A stretch of 32,094 nucleotides of DNA, taken from Lacticaseibacillus suibinensis. GTDB taxonomy: Bacteria; Bacillota; Bacilli; Lactobacillales; Lactobacillaceae. Within the stretch, counting starts at the first letter, position 1, and each line of letters starts with the position of its first letter. This document shows, one piece after another, positions 20,129 through 28,779 of this stretch. The notes below the pieces were generated by a model that did no database searches, was not told the origin of the DNA, and saw only the letters and a program-made list of their open reading frames with translations. A program made the translations under genes and the position numbers. Location of the stretch: positions 1-32,094 of the forward strand of contig NZ_RHOK01000023.1 of NCBI RefSeq assembly GCF_003946175.1, given 5' to 3'.

Positions 20129-20984
20129 GAATAATAAAGGGTTGGGACGCGGCATCGAAGCGATTTTCAAAGACTTCGAAAGTCCTGACCTTACCCTCAA
20201 CAATGTCGATGAATTGCCACTGGCGGATATCCGGCCTAATCCTTATCAACCGCGAAAATCTTTCGATGAAGCGGCGTTGCAAGAACTGGCGGACTCGATT
20301 CGCCAAACTGGCGTCTTTCAGCCCATCATCGTGCGCAAAAGCGTGAACGGGTATGAAATTATCACCGGTGAAAGGCGCTTTCGGGCCTCTAAAATAGCGG
20401 GCAAGAAAACCATTCCTGCCATTGTTCGTGAATTCGAAGATCCCGAAATGATGGAAATTGCAGTGCTGGAAAACCTGCAACGCGAAGACCTGACCCCGCT
20501 AGATGAAGCGCAGGCCTATGACACACTGATCAAGCGCCTCAGCTTGACCCAGGCTGAAGTTTCTAAGCGCCTTGGCAAAAGCCGGCCCTATATCGCGAAT
20601 TACCTGCGCTTGTTGACCTTGCCGAATGAAGTCAAAAAGATGCTGAACCAAAACCAACTGTCAATGGGGCAAGCCCGGACCCTGCTGAGTCTAAAAGACA
20701 AGAAACGGCTGATTCCGTTGGCCAGGAAAACGGTCAGCGATAACCTGACCGTGCGTCAGCTGGAACGGCTGATCAACCAGATGAATGCCGGTAGCCAGCC
20801 ACAAAAGAAACCCGTAGCCAAGTCGCCATTCCTCAAGGCCAGCGAAAATCAGCTACAAGATAAGTTCGGCACCAAAGTCAGCATCGCGCAAAGTAAGCAA
20901 GGCAAGGGCAAAATCGAAATTGATTTCACTACCGCCGCTGATCTCAATCGGCTGCTGGGCTTGCTAGATGTCAATCTCGACTGA
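20118..20984 (+). CDS. parB: Chromosome-partitioning protein ParB (Spo0J)
   Basis: This 288-aa ParB begins with the conserved ParA-stimulating N-terminus (KGLGRGIEAIFKDFE). It continues with the CTPase/ParB domain (ADIRPNPYQPRKSFDE, PIIVRKSVNGYEIITGERRFRASK, MEIAVLENLQREDLTPLDEA) and the helix-turn-helix that reads parS (LTQAEVSKRLGKSRPYIANYLRLLTL, then LSMGQARTLLSL). It ends in a C-terminal dimerisation region. It loads SMC at the origin. No canonical parS (GTTTCACGTGAAAC) was found by eye in the window. The nearest related pattern is the everted repeat at 17720-17741. Confidence 0.95.
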   Translation: MANKNNKGLGRGIEAIFKDFESPDLTLNNVDELPLADIRPNPYQPRKSFDEAALQELADSIRQTGVFQPIIVRKSVNGYEIITGERRFRASKIAGKKTIPAIVREFEDPEMMEIAVLENLQREDLTPLDEAQAYDTLIKRLSLTQAEVSKRLGKSRPYIANYLRLLTLPNEVKKMLNQNQLSMGQARTLLSLKDKKRLIPLARKTVSDNLTVRQLERLINQMNAGSQPQKKPVAKSPFLKASENQLQDKFGTKVSIAQSKQGKGKIEIDFTTAADLNRLLGLLDVNLD

Positions 20985-20996
20985 GGAGGCCACAAG

Positions 20997-21197
20997 ATGT
21001 ACAAACTGCATGACCGTGTTTTGATGAAAAAGCCCCATGCCTGTGGCACCAACGACTGGGAAATCATTCGCCTAGGCATGGATATCAAAATTAAGTGCAC
21101 CGGCTGCGGCCACATTGTGATGATGGCGCGACACGATTTTGAGCGTAAAATGAAAAAGGTATTGGTCCCCGCGGACACTAATCAAGAGAAAGAGTGA
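20997..21197 (+). CDS. DUF951 domain-containing protein
   Basis: This 66-aa protein is conserved next to parB/ychF in Firmicutes and has no known function. It shows KKPHACGTNDWEIIRLGMDIKIKCTGCGHIVMM. The cysteines at HACG and KCTGCGH look like a small zinc-ribbon or OB-like unit. The ATG follows GAGGAGGCCACAAG, whose first bases overlap the parB stop. It ends 6 bases before the ychF start, so it belongs to the same operon. Confidence 0.88.
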   Translation: MYKLHDRVLMKKPHACGTNDWEIIRLGMDIKIKCTGCGHIVMMARHDFERKMKKVLVPADTNQEKE

Positions 21198-21203
21198 GTG
21201 ACA

Positions 21204-22304
21204 GTGGCTTTAACAGCAGGTATCGTCGGCTTGCCGAACGTCGGTAAGTCCACGTTGTTCAACGCAATTACCAAGGCAGGCGCCGAAATGGCGAATTATC
21301 CTTTCGCGACCATCGACCCGAATGTTGGCATGGTGGAAGTGCCAGACGAACGCTTGGCGCGGATTGATGAAGTGATTCCAGCCAAAAAAATCGTGCATAC
21401 GACCTTTGAATTCACCGATATCGCCGGCATCGTCAAAGGGGCGTCTAAAGGCGAAGGCCTGGGGAATAAGTTCCTCGAAAACATTCGCCAGGTCGATGCC
21501 ATTATCCATGTGGTGCGAGCGTTTGATGATGATGAAATCACCAGCGTAACCGGCAAGGTGGATCCCCTCGATGACATGGAAACCATCAACTTGGAGCTGG
21601 CGTTGGCTGATCTGGATAGTGTCGACAAGCGCTATACCCGCGTGCAAAAGCAGGCCAAAGCCCGCGACAAGGAAGCCATGGCGGAATTCGCCGTGCTGGA
21701 AAAAATCAAACCCGTGCTGGAGGAAGGCAAGCCAGTGCGCACGCTTGATTTCAATAAAGACGAACAGAAAATCGTCAAAGGGTTGTTCTTGTTGACGACC
21801 AAACCGGTGCTGTATGTGGCGAATATCGCCGAAGACGCCATGGCCGATCCGGACAGCGTGCCTTATGTGCAGCAGATCAAGCAAGAAGCCGCCAAGGAAG
21901 GCGCCGAAGTGATTGCTGTGTCTGCGCGCACCGAGGAAGAAATTGCTGAGTTAGATGATGCCGACAAGGCCGATTTTCTTGAGGCGGAAGGCGTTAGTGA
22001 ATCTGGGCTGGATAAGTTAATCAAAGCCAGTTATCATTTGTTGGGGCTGGCCACCTTCTTCACTGCTGGTGGCCCCGAAACCCGCGCTTGGACCTTCAAG
22101 CAAGGGATGCTGGCGCCGCAAGTGGCTGGGATTATTCATTCCGACTTTGAGCGCGGCTTTATTCGCGCCGAAACCATGAGCTTTGCTGACCTTGACCAAT
22201 ATGGCTCGGTGCAGGCGGTGAAAGAAGCCGGCCGCTACCGGTCAGAAGGCAAGGAATACGCGGTGCAAGACGGGGACATAATCGAGTTCCGGTTTAACGT
22301 TTAG
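21204..22304 (+). CDS. ychF: Redox-regulated ATPase YchF (Obg family)
   Basis: This 366-aa P-loop protein of the Obg family prefers ATP over GTP and associates with ribosomes in stress responses. Seen are G1 GLPNVGKSTLFNAIT, the switch I region NYPFATIDPNVG, G3 FTDIAGIVKGASKGEGLGNKFLENIR, the coiled-coil insertion (about residues 125-180) and the C-terminal TGS domain (RAWTFKQGMLAPQVAGIIHSDFERGFIRAE...GDIIEFRFNV). I chose the GTG at 21204 (MALTAGIVGLPN) because it matches the family start. A GTG two codons earlier (21198) is equally close to the AAGAGTGAG site. The next gene starts 11 bases after the stop. Confidence 0.93.
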   Translation: MALTAGIVGLPNVGKSTLFNAITKAGAEMANYPFATIDPNVGMVEVPDERLARIDEVIPAKKIVHTTFEFTDIAGIVKGASKGEGLGNKFLENIRQVDAIIHVVRAFDDDEITSVTGKVDPLDDMETINLELALADLDSVDKRYTRVQKQAKARDKEAMAEFAVLEKIKPVLEEGKPVRTLDFNKDEQKIVKGLFLLTTKPVLYVANIAEDAMADPDSVPYVQQIKQEAAKEGAEVIAVSARTEEEIAELDDADKADFLEAEGVSESGLDKLIKASYHLLGLATFFTAGGPETRAWTFKQGMLAPQVAGIIHSDFERGFIRAETMSFADLDQYGSVQAVKEAGRYRSEGKEYAVQDGDIIEFRFNV

Positions 22305-22315
22305 GGGGAAGAATT

Positions 22316-22996
22316 TTGGCTCAAAAACCGATCAAAGAAGCAGAAGCTGTTGAAGAAACCGTTGATGTTGACGCACTCTTGCCGCAGCTGTCGAAAAAGA
22401 ACGATGAATATATTTTCAAACTGCGCCGGATTTTGACTCAGCACCAATGGACCGAGGAGCGCCAGCGCACGGTTTTGGCTAAAATGCTGCCGGAAATCAT
22501 CACGGCCCAGCACCAAGGCCGGCCAGCGACTCAGTTGTACGGACCGGTGACGGAAAAAGCGGAATCCTTGATTCATGCCCCGAAGCCGATTAAGAAAGTG
22601 GCCTTTTGGTTGTCTGGAGTTGATTTAGGCTTCCTGTTTGCCAGCATGTTTGGCTTGGTGTACGGCGGGATGGCCCTGTACAATCATGGTAAGGCCAGCG
22701 CCGGCAACGGCCTCTTGTCAATTATCGTGATGGCGATGACTGCTGGCTTTGCTTTTGCCCTGTACAATGACTGGAGCCGTGCTAAGAAGGATACCCGGAT
22801 GAAGACCTGGCAGATTTTAACCTTGGCGGTAGTCATCATCTTGGCTGGCTCCTGGATTTCCGGCGCCTTGGCTTACCTGAACACGCCGCTGACTACGACC
22901 ATGTCATGGTGGGCATACCTGATTTTGGCTGCTGCTTCTTATGGCATCCACTGGCTGCTCAAGCGCAAGTATCACTTGCGCGGCTTGATGGCTTAA
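22316..22996 (+). CDS. DUF1129 family membrane protein
   Basis: This 226-aa protein has an acidic, helical cytosolic N-terminus (about 1-85, LLPQLSKKNDEYIFKLRRIL). Four or more membrane spans follow (LGFLFASMFGLVYGGMALY, GLLSIIVMAMTAGFAFALY, ILTLAVVIILAGSWISGALAYL, MSWWAYLILAAASYGIHWLL), matching the DUF1129 family seen downstream of ychF in lactobacilli. The start is TTG with GGGGGAAGAATT upstream, 11 bases after ychF. The function is unknown. It is the last gene of the par cluster before the terminator at 23122. Confidence 0.85.
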   Translation: MAQKPIKEAEAVEETVDVDALLPQLSKKNDEYIFKLRRILTQHQWTEERQRTVLAKMLPEIITAQHQGRPATQLYGPVTEKAESLIHAPKPIKKVAFWLSGVDLGFLFASMFGLVYGGMALYNHGKASAGNGLLSIIVMAMTAGFAFALYNDWSRAKKDTRMKTWQILTLAVVIILAGSWISGALAYLNTPLTTTMSWWAYLILAAASYGIHWLLKRKYHLRGLMA

Positions 22997-23121
22997 AGCC
23001 GAACACACTGCGTCAAGCCCTGGTCTTGACCTGAATAAAAAGCGAACGATTTCGTGAGCAACCCGCTTTCTCAAAATGATTATTCGGGTCTGCGTGCGCA
23101 AAAATGAGATAATTATCATTT
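22997..23121. other. Spacer between DUF1129 gene and terminator, with AT-rich palindrome
   Basis: The spacer holds a GTCAAG/CTTGAC inverted repeat near 23013-23030. It also has two similar motifs, AAAATGATTATTC (from 23074) and AAAATGAGATAATTATC (from 23101), the latter containing the palindrome GATAATTATC. I see no gene in it. Confidence 0.4.
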
Positions 23122-23157
23122 AAAAACCCTGTGCGGCCGCGGCTGCGTAGGGTTTTT
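23122..23157 (+). terminator. Terminator of the rsmG-par-ychF operon
   Basis: Arms AAAAACCCT (23122-23130) and AGGGTTTTT (23149-23157) surround a GC-rich inner part (GTGCGGCCGCGGCTGCGT) that can pair further. Confidence 0.82.
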
Positions 23158-23167
23158 CGCTTTCCCG

Positions 23168-23197
23168 TTGACGCCTGCTGGTGCCCAGTGCTATGCT
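23168..23197 (+). promoter_or_regulatory. Promoter of guaB
   Basis: TTGACG (23168-23173) and TATGCT (23192-23197) are 18 bases apart. The predicted 5' leader is about 65 bases long, too short for a purine riboswitch with an expression platform. Confidence 0.6.
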
Positions 23198-23226
23198 AGT
23201 CGACAACAAAAACCAGTATTGAGTGA

Positions 23227-24756
<1,530 letters not shown>

Positions 24757-24767
24757 GCTCTGCTTGG

Positions 24768-24790
24768 AAAGGCCGCCGCGCGCGGCTTTT
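24768..24790 (+). terminator. Terminator of guaB
   Basis: GCCGC (24772-24776) and GCGGC (24782-24786) pair, flanked by AAAG and TTTTTCTTTT. Confidence 0.75.
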
Positions 24791-25031
24791 TCTTTTGGAG
24801 TTTATGCGTGGCGCCGCCACCGGCTGGCTAACAGAAGGGTGTACGTGATTTGCGTTAGTGGCTAGCCCATTTTCATCGTTTACTGGTGAGTCAGGTAGTT
24901 AGCTTGCTGCTTCGAGGGTCTGTTGGCCGGTGGATAAGCATCAGACAGCCAATGGCCGAGGGTGCCTGAGCACCTGGTTTCTTGAGATTTTTCAACGCTT
25001 GAAACCTGCACAAGCAAGGAACAGTCGCATT
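24791..25031. other. Intergenic spacer upstream of the two-component system
   Basis: This 326-base gap between guaB and the response regulator has no convincing gene. It contains a GGTGC-CTGA-GCACC hairpin near 24960-24974 and a GGTTTC/GAAACC inverted repeat about 20 bases apart near 24978-25006. The latter lies roughly 30 bases upstream of the -10 box and is a candidate regulator site. Confidence 0.4.
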
Positions 25032-25040
25032 TGGTACAAT
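25032..25040 (+). promoter_or_regulatory. Extended -10 promoter of the two-component operon
   Basis: TGGTACAAT is an extended -10 box about 43 bases before the response regulator start. No good -35 is seen, which suits an activated promoter. Confidence 0.5.
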
Positions 25041-25082
25041 GTAGGCGGTAACGAATACGCCACAAGTTAATGGAGCCTAATC

Positions 25083-25769
25083 ATGAAAATTCTTATTGTA
25101 GACGATGATAAAGAAATCGTTGAATTACTGAGTATTTACGTTAAAAACGAACACTATGAACCGGTTTTGGCATACAGCGGCAAAGAAGCGATGACCAAGT
25201 TGGCCACTAACCCTGATATTGCACTGATGATTTTGGATATCATGATGCCGAATATGTCTGGCATTGAAGTGGTCAAGCAGGTGCGCAAGGATTCCCAGAT
25301 TCCGATCATTATCGTGTCAGCGAAGACTGGCGACATGGATAAAATTCAGGGGCTCATTACTGGCGCGGATGACTATGTGACCAAGCCATTTAATCCGCTG
25401 GAAGTGATGGCGCGGGTCAAGAGTTTGCTCAGGCGCAGTACGAATAATGTCACCAACAACGAACCTGATCAGCTCGAAGTGGGGCCGCTGTCCATTCAGC
25501 GGGATAGCCATGAAGTGACGACGCTGACCGGTAGGCAGATTCAACTGACCGCACTGGAGTTTGGCATTTTGTATTTGCTGGCCAGTCATCCCAACCGCGT
25601 GTTCTCAGCGGATGAGATTTTTGAACGGGTTTGGCAACAAGAATCGATTGTGTCGGCCAAAACCGTCATGGTCCACGTGTCGCATTTGCGCGATAAAATT
25701 GAAGAAGCTACCGGCGGCGAAAAAGTGATTGAAACCGTCTGGGGCGTCGGGTATAAGGTCGAGGGCTAA
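25083..25769 (+). CDS. OmpR-family response regulator (VanR-like)
   Basis: This 228-aa protein has a receiver domain with the acidic pair at Asp7/Asp8 (IVDDDKEI), phospho-acceptor Asp52 (ILDIMMPNMSG), and Lys101 (DYVTKPFNPLEV). A winged-helix DNA-binding domain follows (about 130-225, LTALEFGILYLLASHPNRVFSADEIFERVW...VMVHVSHLRDKIEEA...VWGVGYKVEG). The ATG is well placed after GGAGCC. The kinase gene starts 2 bases after its stop, and cell-wall genes follow in the same direction. The receiver and partner kinase resemble VanR/VanS-type pairs, but no vanHAX-like genes are present, so vancomycin-resistance function should not be assumed. Confidence 0.9.
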   Translation: MKILIVDDDKEIVELLSIYVKNEHYEPVLAYSGKEAMTKLATNPDIALMILDIMMPNMSGIEVVKQVRKDSQIPIIIVSAKTGDMDKIQGLITGADDYVTKPFNPLEVMARVKSLLRRSTNNVTNNEPDQLEVGPLSIQRDSHEVTTLTGRQIQLTALEFGILYLLASHPNRVFSADEIFERVWQQESIVSAKTVMVHVSHLRDKIEEATGGEKVIETVWGVGYKVEG

Positions 25770-25771
25770 GC

Positions 25772-26944
25772 ATGGGAGAAAAAGTCCGCCTGACCGGCAA
25801 GGAGAAATCTGAGCTGTGGTTTGAAGGCGTCGTGACCGTCGTGCTCTTGTTGATGCTGAACTATGCGGTTTTCGTGCTGCTTAAGGAATTGATTGCCAGC
25901 AGTCAGCAGCTGCAAGACTCGATTTGGAGTGTCAAAAACGTTCTGACCTTTGGCCAAGACCGCCAGCATTTATGGAGCTGGCGCAATGTGTTCATGATTT
26001 TCATGTTTCTGCTAGATGTGCTGGTGGTGTACTGGCGACTCATCAGGCGCTATCGGCAGATTCAGATGCGCCATGTGATCCGGGAATTGCATTACATTGC
26101 AGATGGGCATTTGGATCATCGGATTCAGTTCAAGGTCAACACGGATTTGCAAAAGGTGATTAACTCCATCAATGCACTGGTGGATTCGACGGTCAATTCG
26201 ATGAAGGAAGAGCGCCGGATTGAAAGCAGTAAAGACGAGCTGATCACCAATGTGTCGCATGACATTCGCACGCCGTTGACGTCGATTATCGGCTACTTGG
26301 GCCTGATTGAGGACCAGCAGTATCGCAGTGAAGACGAGCTGATCAAATACACACATACCGCGTACTTAAAAGCCAAGCAGATGAAGGTGCTGGTGGAAGA
26401 TCTGTTCGAATACACCAAGGTCCGTCAAACCACCACGCCGCTGAATGCGGTGGAATTTGATATGGTGGCGATGCTGGAGCAACTGGCGGCCAGCTTTGAA
26501 CTGGAAGGCCATAAGCATGGGCTGCGGTTTGTCGTGTCGGGGAAGCCTGATCCGTTAATGATGCAGGCTGACACCCAAAAACTGGGCCGCGTGTTCAACA
26601 ACTTGATTGCCAACGCTTTGAAGTATGGCCAAGGCGCCAAACACATTTTCCTGGATGCCCAGAAAATCGGTTCAGAAGTCGTGGTGAAAGTCTCGAATGA
26701 CGGCGCGCAAATCCCGAATGATTCGCTGAGCCAGTTGTTCGACCGCTTTTACCGCGTCGAAGAATCACGTTCGCAGGAAACCGGCGGCACCGGCTTGGGG
26801 CTGGCGATTGCGCAAAGCATTGTCACGCTGCATGGCGGCTACATCTATGCGGATTCCAGTCCTGAACTCACCAGTTTTGTTATGCACTTACCGCTGCGGT
26901 TGGGCCAAACTTTGAAGCCTGCCGCCCCTAAAAAAGAAGCTTAG
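25772..26944 (+). CDS. Sensor histidine kinase (VanS-like)
   Basis: This 390-aa membrane kinase has two spans (about 18-38, EGVVTVVLLLMLNYAVFVLL, and 72-90, VFMIFMFLLDVLVVYW) enclosing a short outside loop of about 33 residues. A HAMP-like linker (about 92-145), the dimerisation helix with His163 (NVSHDIRTPLTSIIGYLGLI) and the ATPase domain come next: N box NNLIANALKYG, F/G boxes DRFYRVEESRSQETGGTGLGLAIAQS. The small external loop suggests it senses something at or within the membrane rather than a large soluble ligand. It is translated 2 bases after the response regulator and is followed after 10 bases by the carboxypeptidase gene. Confidence 0.9.
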   Translation: MGEKVRLTGKEKSELWFEGVVTVVLLLMLNYAVFVLLKELIASSQQLQDSIWSVKNVLTFGQDRQHLWSWRNVFMIFMFLLDVLVVYWRLIRRYRQIQMRHVIRELHYIADGHLDHRIQFKVNTDLQKVINSINALVDSTVNSMKEERRIESSKDELITNVSHDIRTPLTSIIGYLGLIEDQQYRSEDELIKYTHTAYLKAKQMKVLVEDLFEYTKVRQTTTPLNAVEFDMVAMLEQLAASFELEGHKHGLRFVVSGKPDPLMMQADTQKLGRVFNNLIANALKYGQGAKHIFLDAQKIGSEVVVKVSNDGAQIPNDSLSQLFDRFYRVEESRSQETGGTGLGLAIAQSIVTLHGGYIYADSSPELTSFVMHLPLRLGQTLKPAAPKKEA

Positions 26945-26954
26945 GAGTTTGAAA

Positions 26955-28247
26955 ATGAAAAAAATTTGGCGCACTGTCATCGCCTTAGTCGCAAGTTTGA
27001 GTGTTTGGGCCGCAGTCAGTCCCACCCCCGCCTTGGCCGCTACCAATGTCAACGTGGATGCCAAGGCAGCGTTGGCCGTGGATGCGAAAACTGGGCAGAT
27101 TTTATATGCCAAAAATGCCGATCAGAAGCTCCCAATTGCTTCGATGACCAAAATGATTTCACTGTACCTGGTGCTTCAAGCCGTGCATGATGGCAAGCTG
27201 AAGTGGACCGATACGGTGTCCCCGGATCAGTCGATTTACGAACTGGCCAAAGACCGCTCGCTGTCTGGTGTACCGCTGGAGCCAGAGAATAAGTACACCA
27301 TCAAAGAGCTTTACGATGCCAGTGTGATTTACTCGGCGAACGATGCGATGATGCTGCTAGCCAATGCCTTGGCCGGCTCGCAGGCGAATTTTGTGGCTAA
27401 CATGCAGGCCCAGCTGAAAAAATGGGGCATTAACGACGCCGACATCGTCAACGTCACTGGTCTGAACAACAGTGCGCTGAAAACCGACCGCGTGGCTGGC
27501 ACCGGCGATAATGCCGAAAACGAAATGTCCGCGAAGGATATGGCGATTGTCGCCAGCCATTTGCTGAATGACTACCCGGAAATTCTGAACACCACCAGCA
27601 TCGCGTCGCAGGTGTTCCGCAAAGGCACCAGCGATGAAACCAAAATGGATAACTATAACTGGATGCTCAAAGGCTTAGTGTCAGCACAAGCTGATTTGCC
27701 AGTCGATGGGCTCAAAACTGGGACCACGGACCTGGCCGGGAACTGCTTCACCGGGACGGTGAAGAAGAATGGCTACCGGATCATTACTGTGGTGCTGCAT
27801 GCCAATGGGACCGCCAGCACCCGGCGCTTTGACCAAACCGCAGCGCTGATGCGGGCAGTTTTTGCCGCTTGGAAGCCATTGGTCGCCACCAAAGCTAACC
27901 AGCCTGTGGCCGGGCATGCCAGGTTGGCGATTGATAAAGGCAAGCAAAGCAGTGTCGCTTTGAAAGCGACCAGCACCACCGAACTCTTGGTGCCGCAAAC
28001 GACCACGGCGAAGGATTTGACTTATACTTATCATGCCAACAAGGGCTTTAGCGGGAAGGCCGAGGCGCCAGTCAAAAAAGGCACCACGACGGGTACGGTT
28101 ACGGTGAATGTGAAAGGCGAGCAGCTTAGCTACCTGAGCACGGCTGGCAACCAAACTACGCTGAAAACTACCAAGACGGCAGAAAAAGCGAACTTCTTTG
28201 TTCTGTTGTTCCGCGGGATTGGTGAATTTTTCGGTAATCTGTTTTAA
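26955..28247 (+). CDS. dacA: D-alanyl-D-alanine carboxypeptidase (S11, PBP5-type)
   Basis: This 430-aa exported enzyme trims the terminal D-Ala from peptidoglycan pentapeptides. A signal peptide (MKKIWRTVIALVASLSVWAA...PALAA) is followed by the penicillin-binding domain with Ser63 and Lys66 (IASMTKM), the SxN motif Ser127-Ala-Asn129 (YSANDAMMLL) and KTG at 254-256 (DGLKTGTTDLAGN). A C-terminal beta-domain and an amphipathic tail (FFVLLFRGIGEFFGNLF) would hold it at the membrane. I chose the ATG at 26955, eight bases after AGGAG. A TTG two codons earlier is possible. Its place directly behind the kinase suggests that the two-component system governs cell-wall maturation. Confidence 0.92.
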   Translation: MKKIWRTVIALVASLSVWAAVSPTPALAATNVNVDAKAALAVDAKTGQILYAKNADQKLPIASMTKMISLYLVLQAVHDGKLKWTDTVSPDQSIYELAKDRSLSGVPLEPENKYTIKELYDASVIYSANDAMMLLANALAGSQANFVANMQAQLKKWGINDADIVNVTGLNNSALKTDRVAGTGDNAENEMSAKDMAIVASHLLNDYPEILNTTSIASQVFRKGTSDETKMDNYNWMLKGLVSAQADLPVDGLKTGTTDLAGNCFTGTVKKNGYRIITVVLHANGTASTRRFDQTAALMRAVFAAWKPLVATKANQPVAGHARLAIDKGKQSSVALKATSTTELLVPQTTTAKDLTYTYHANKGFSGKAEAPVKKGTTTGTVTVNVKGEQLSYLSTAGNQTTLKTTKTAEKANFFVLLFRGIGEFFGNLF

Positions 28248-28270
28248 CTCGTTCAAGGGAGATCTCAATT

Positions 28271-28729
28271 GTGCAGTATCATGAAATGACTGCCGATGGG
28301 TTAAAAACCTTAAAAGCGGAAGTTGTTTTGCTTCAAGCCGAGCGGCCGCGGCGCATTCAGGCGCTAGCGGCGGCGCGGGCGTTAGGCGATTTGTCCGAGA
28401 ATGCCGATTACAGTGCCGCCAAGCGCGACCTGCGGCATTTGGAAAGTCGCTTGCGCTACTTAGATAAGGTGATTCGCTATGCGCAGGTGGTATCAGCCAC
28501 CCCGACGGCGATTGCAGATTTAGGCAAGCGGGTGACGGTGCGCTTTGACGATGATGACGATACCGCCACCTATCGCCTGGTGGGGCCGCACGAAGCCAGC
28601 ATGCGCCCAGATAATCTCGCTATTAACTCCCCGCTGGGGCGCGCCATCGATGGCCAACGCGCAGGCGCGACGGTAACGGTGACCGCGCCCAGCGGCGATT
28701 ACGCGGTGACGCTGATTAAGTTGGCCTAA
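28271..28729 (+). CDS. GreA/GreB-family transcription elongation factor
   Basis: This 152-aa protein has the Gre layout of an N-terminal antiparallel coiled coil and a C-terminal FKBP-like domain. The catalytic tip GDLSENADYSAAKRD carries Asp40 and Glu43, which in GreA coordinate the metal for RNA cleavage in backtracked polymerase. The C-terminal part (VTVRF...TYRLVGPHEA...INSPLGRAIDGQRAGATVTVTAPSGDYAVTLI) fits. The start is GTG with AAGGGAGATC upstream. It is probably a second Gre paralogue, as lactobacilli usually have a main greA elsewhere. It lies 23 bases after dacA without a terminator, so it is co-transcribed with the cell-wall operon, an unusual partner. Confidence 0.87.
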   Translation: MQYHEMTADGLKTLKAEVVLLQAERPRRIQALAAARALGDLSENADYSAAKRDLRHLESRLRYLDKVIRYAQVVSATPTAIADLGKRVTVRFDDDDDTATYRLVGPHEASMRPDNLAINSPLGRAIDGQRAGATVTVTAPSGDYAVTLIKLA

Positions 28730-28736
28730 ATCGATA

Positions 28737-28745
28737 TGTTATAAT
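28737..28745 (+). promoter_or_regulatory. Extended -10 promoter of murE
   Basis: TGTTATAAT is an extended -10 with a perfect TATAAT hexamer (28740-28745), about 35 bases before the murE start. The -35 is poor. murE can thus be expressed apart from the upstream operon. Confidence 0.6.
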
Positions 28746-28779
28746 TGACCTAATCAAAAGGTCGCGGAGGAGTTCAACC

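Noticed and set aside
21210-21884. Long antisense open frame opposite ychF
   Set aside because: It is histidine/glutamine-rich and has no ribosome site. It is a frame shadow of the strongly supported ychF gene.
25083-26944. Vancomycin-resistance regulatory system
   Set aside because: The pair is VanRS-like, but no vanH, ligase or vanX-like gene is nearby. Neighbouring genes are ordinary wall enzymes.
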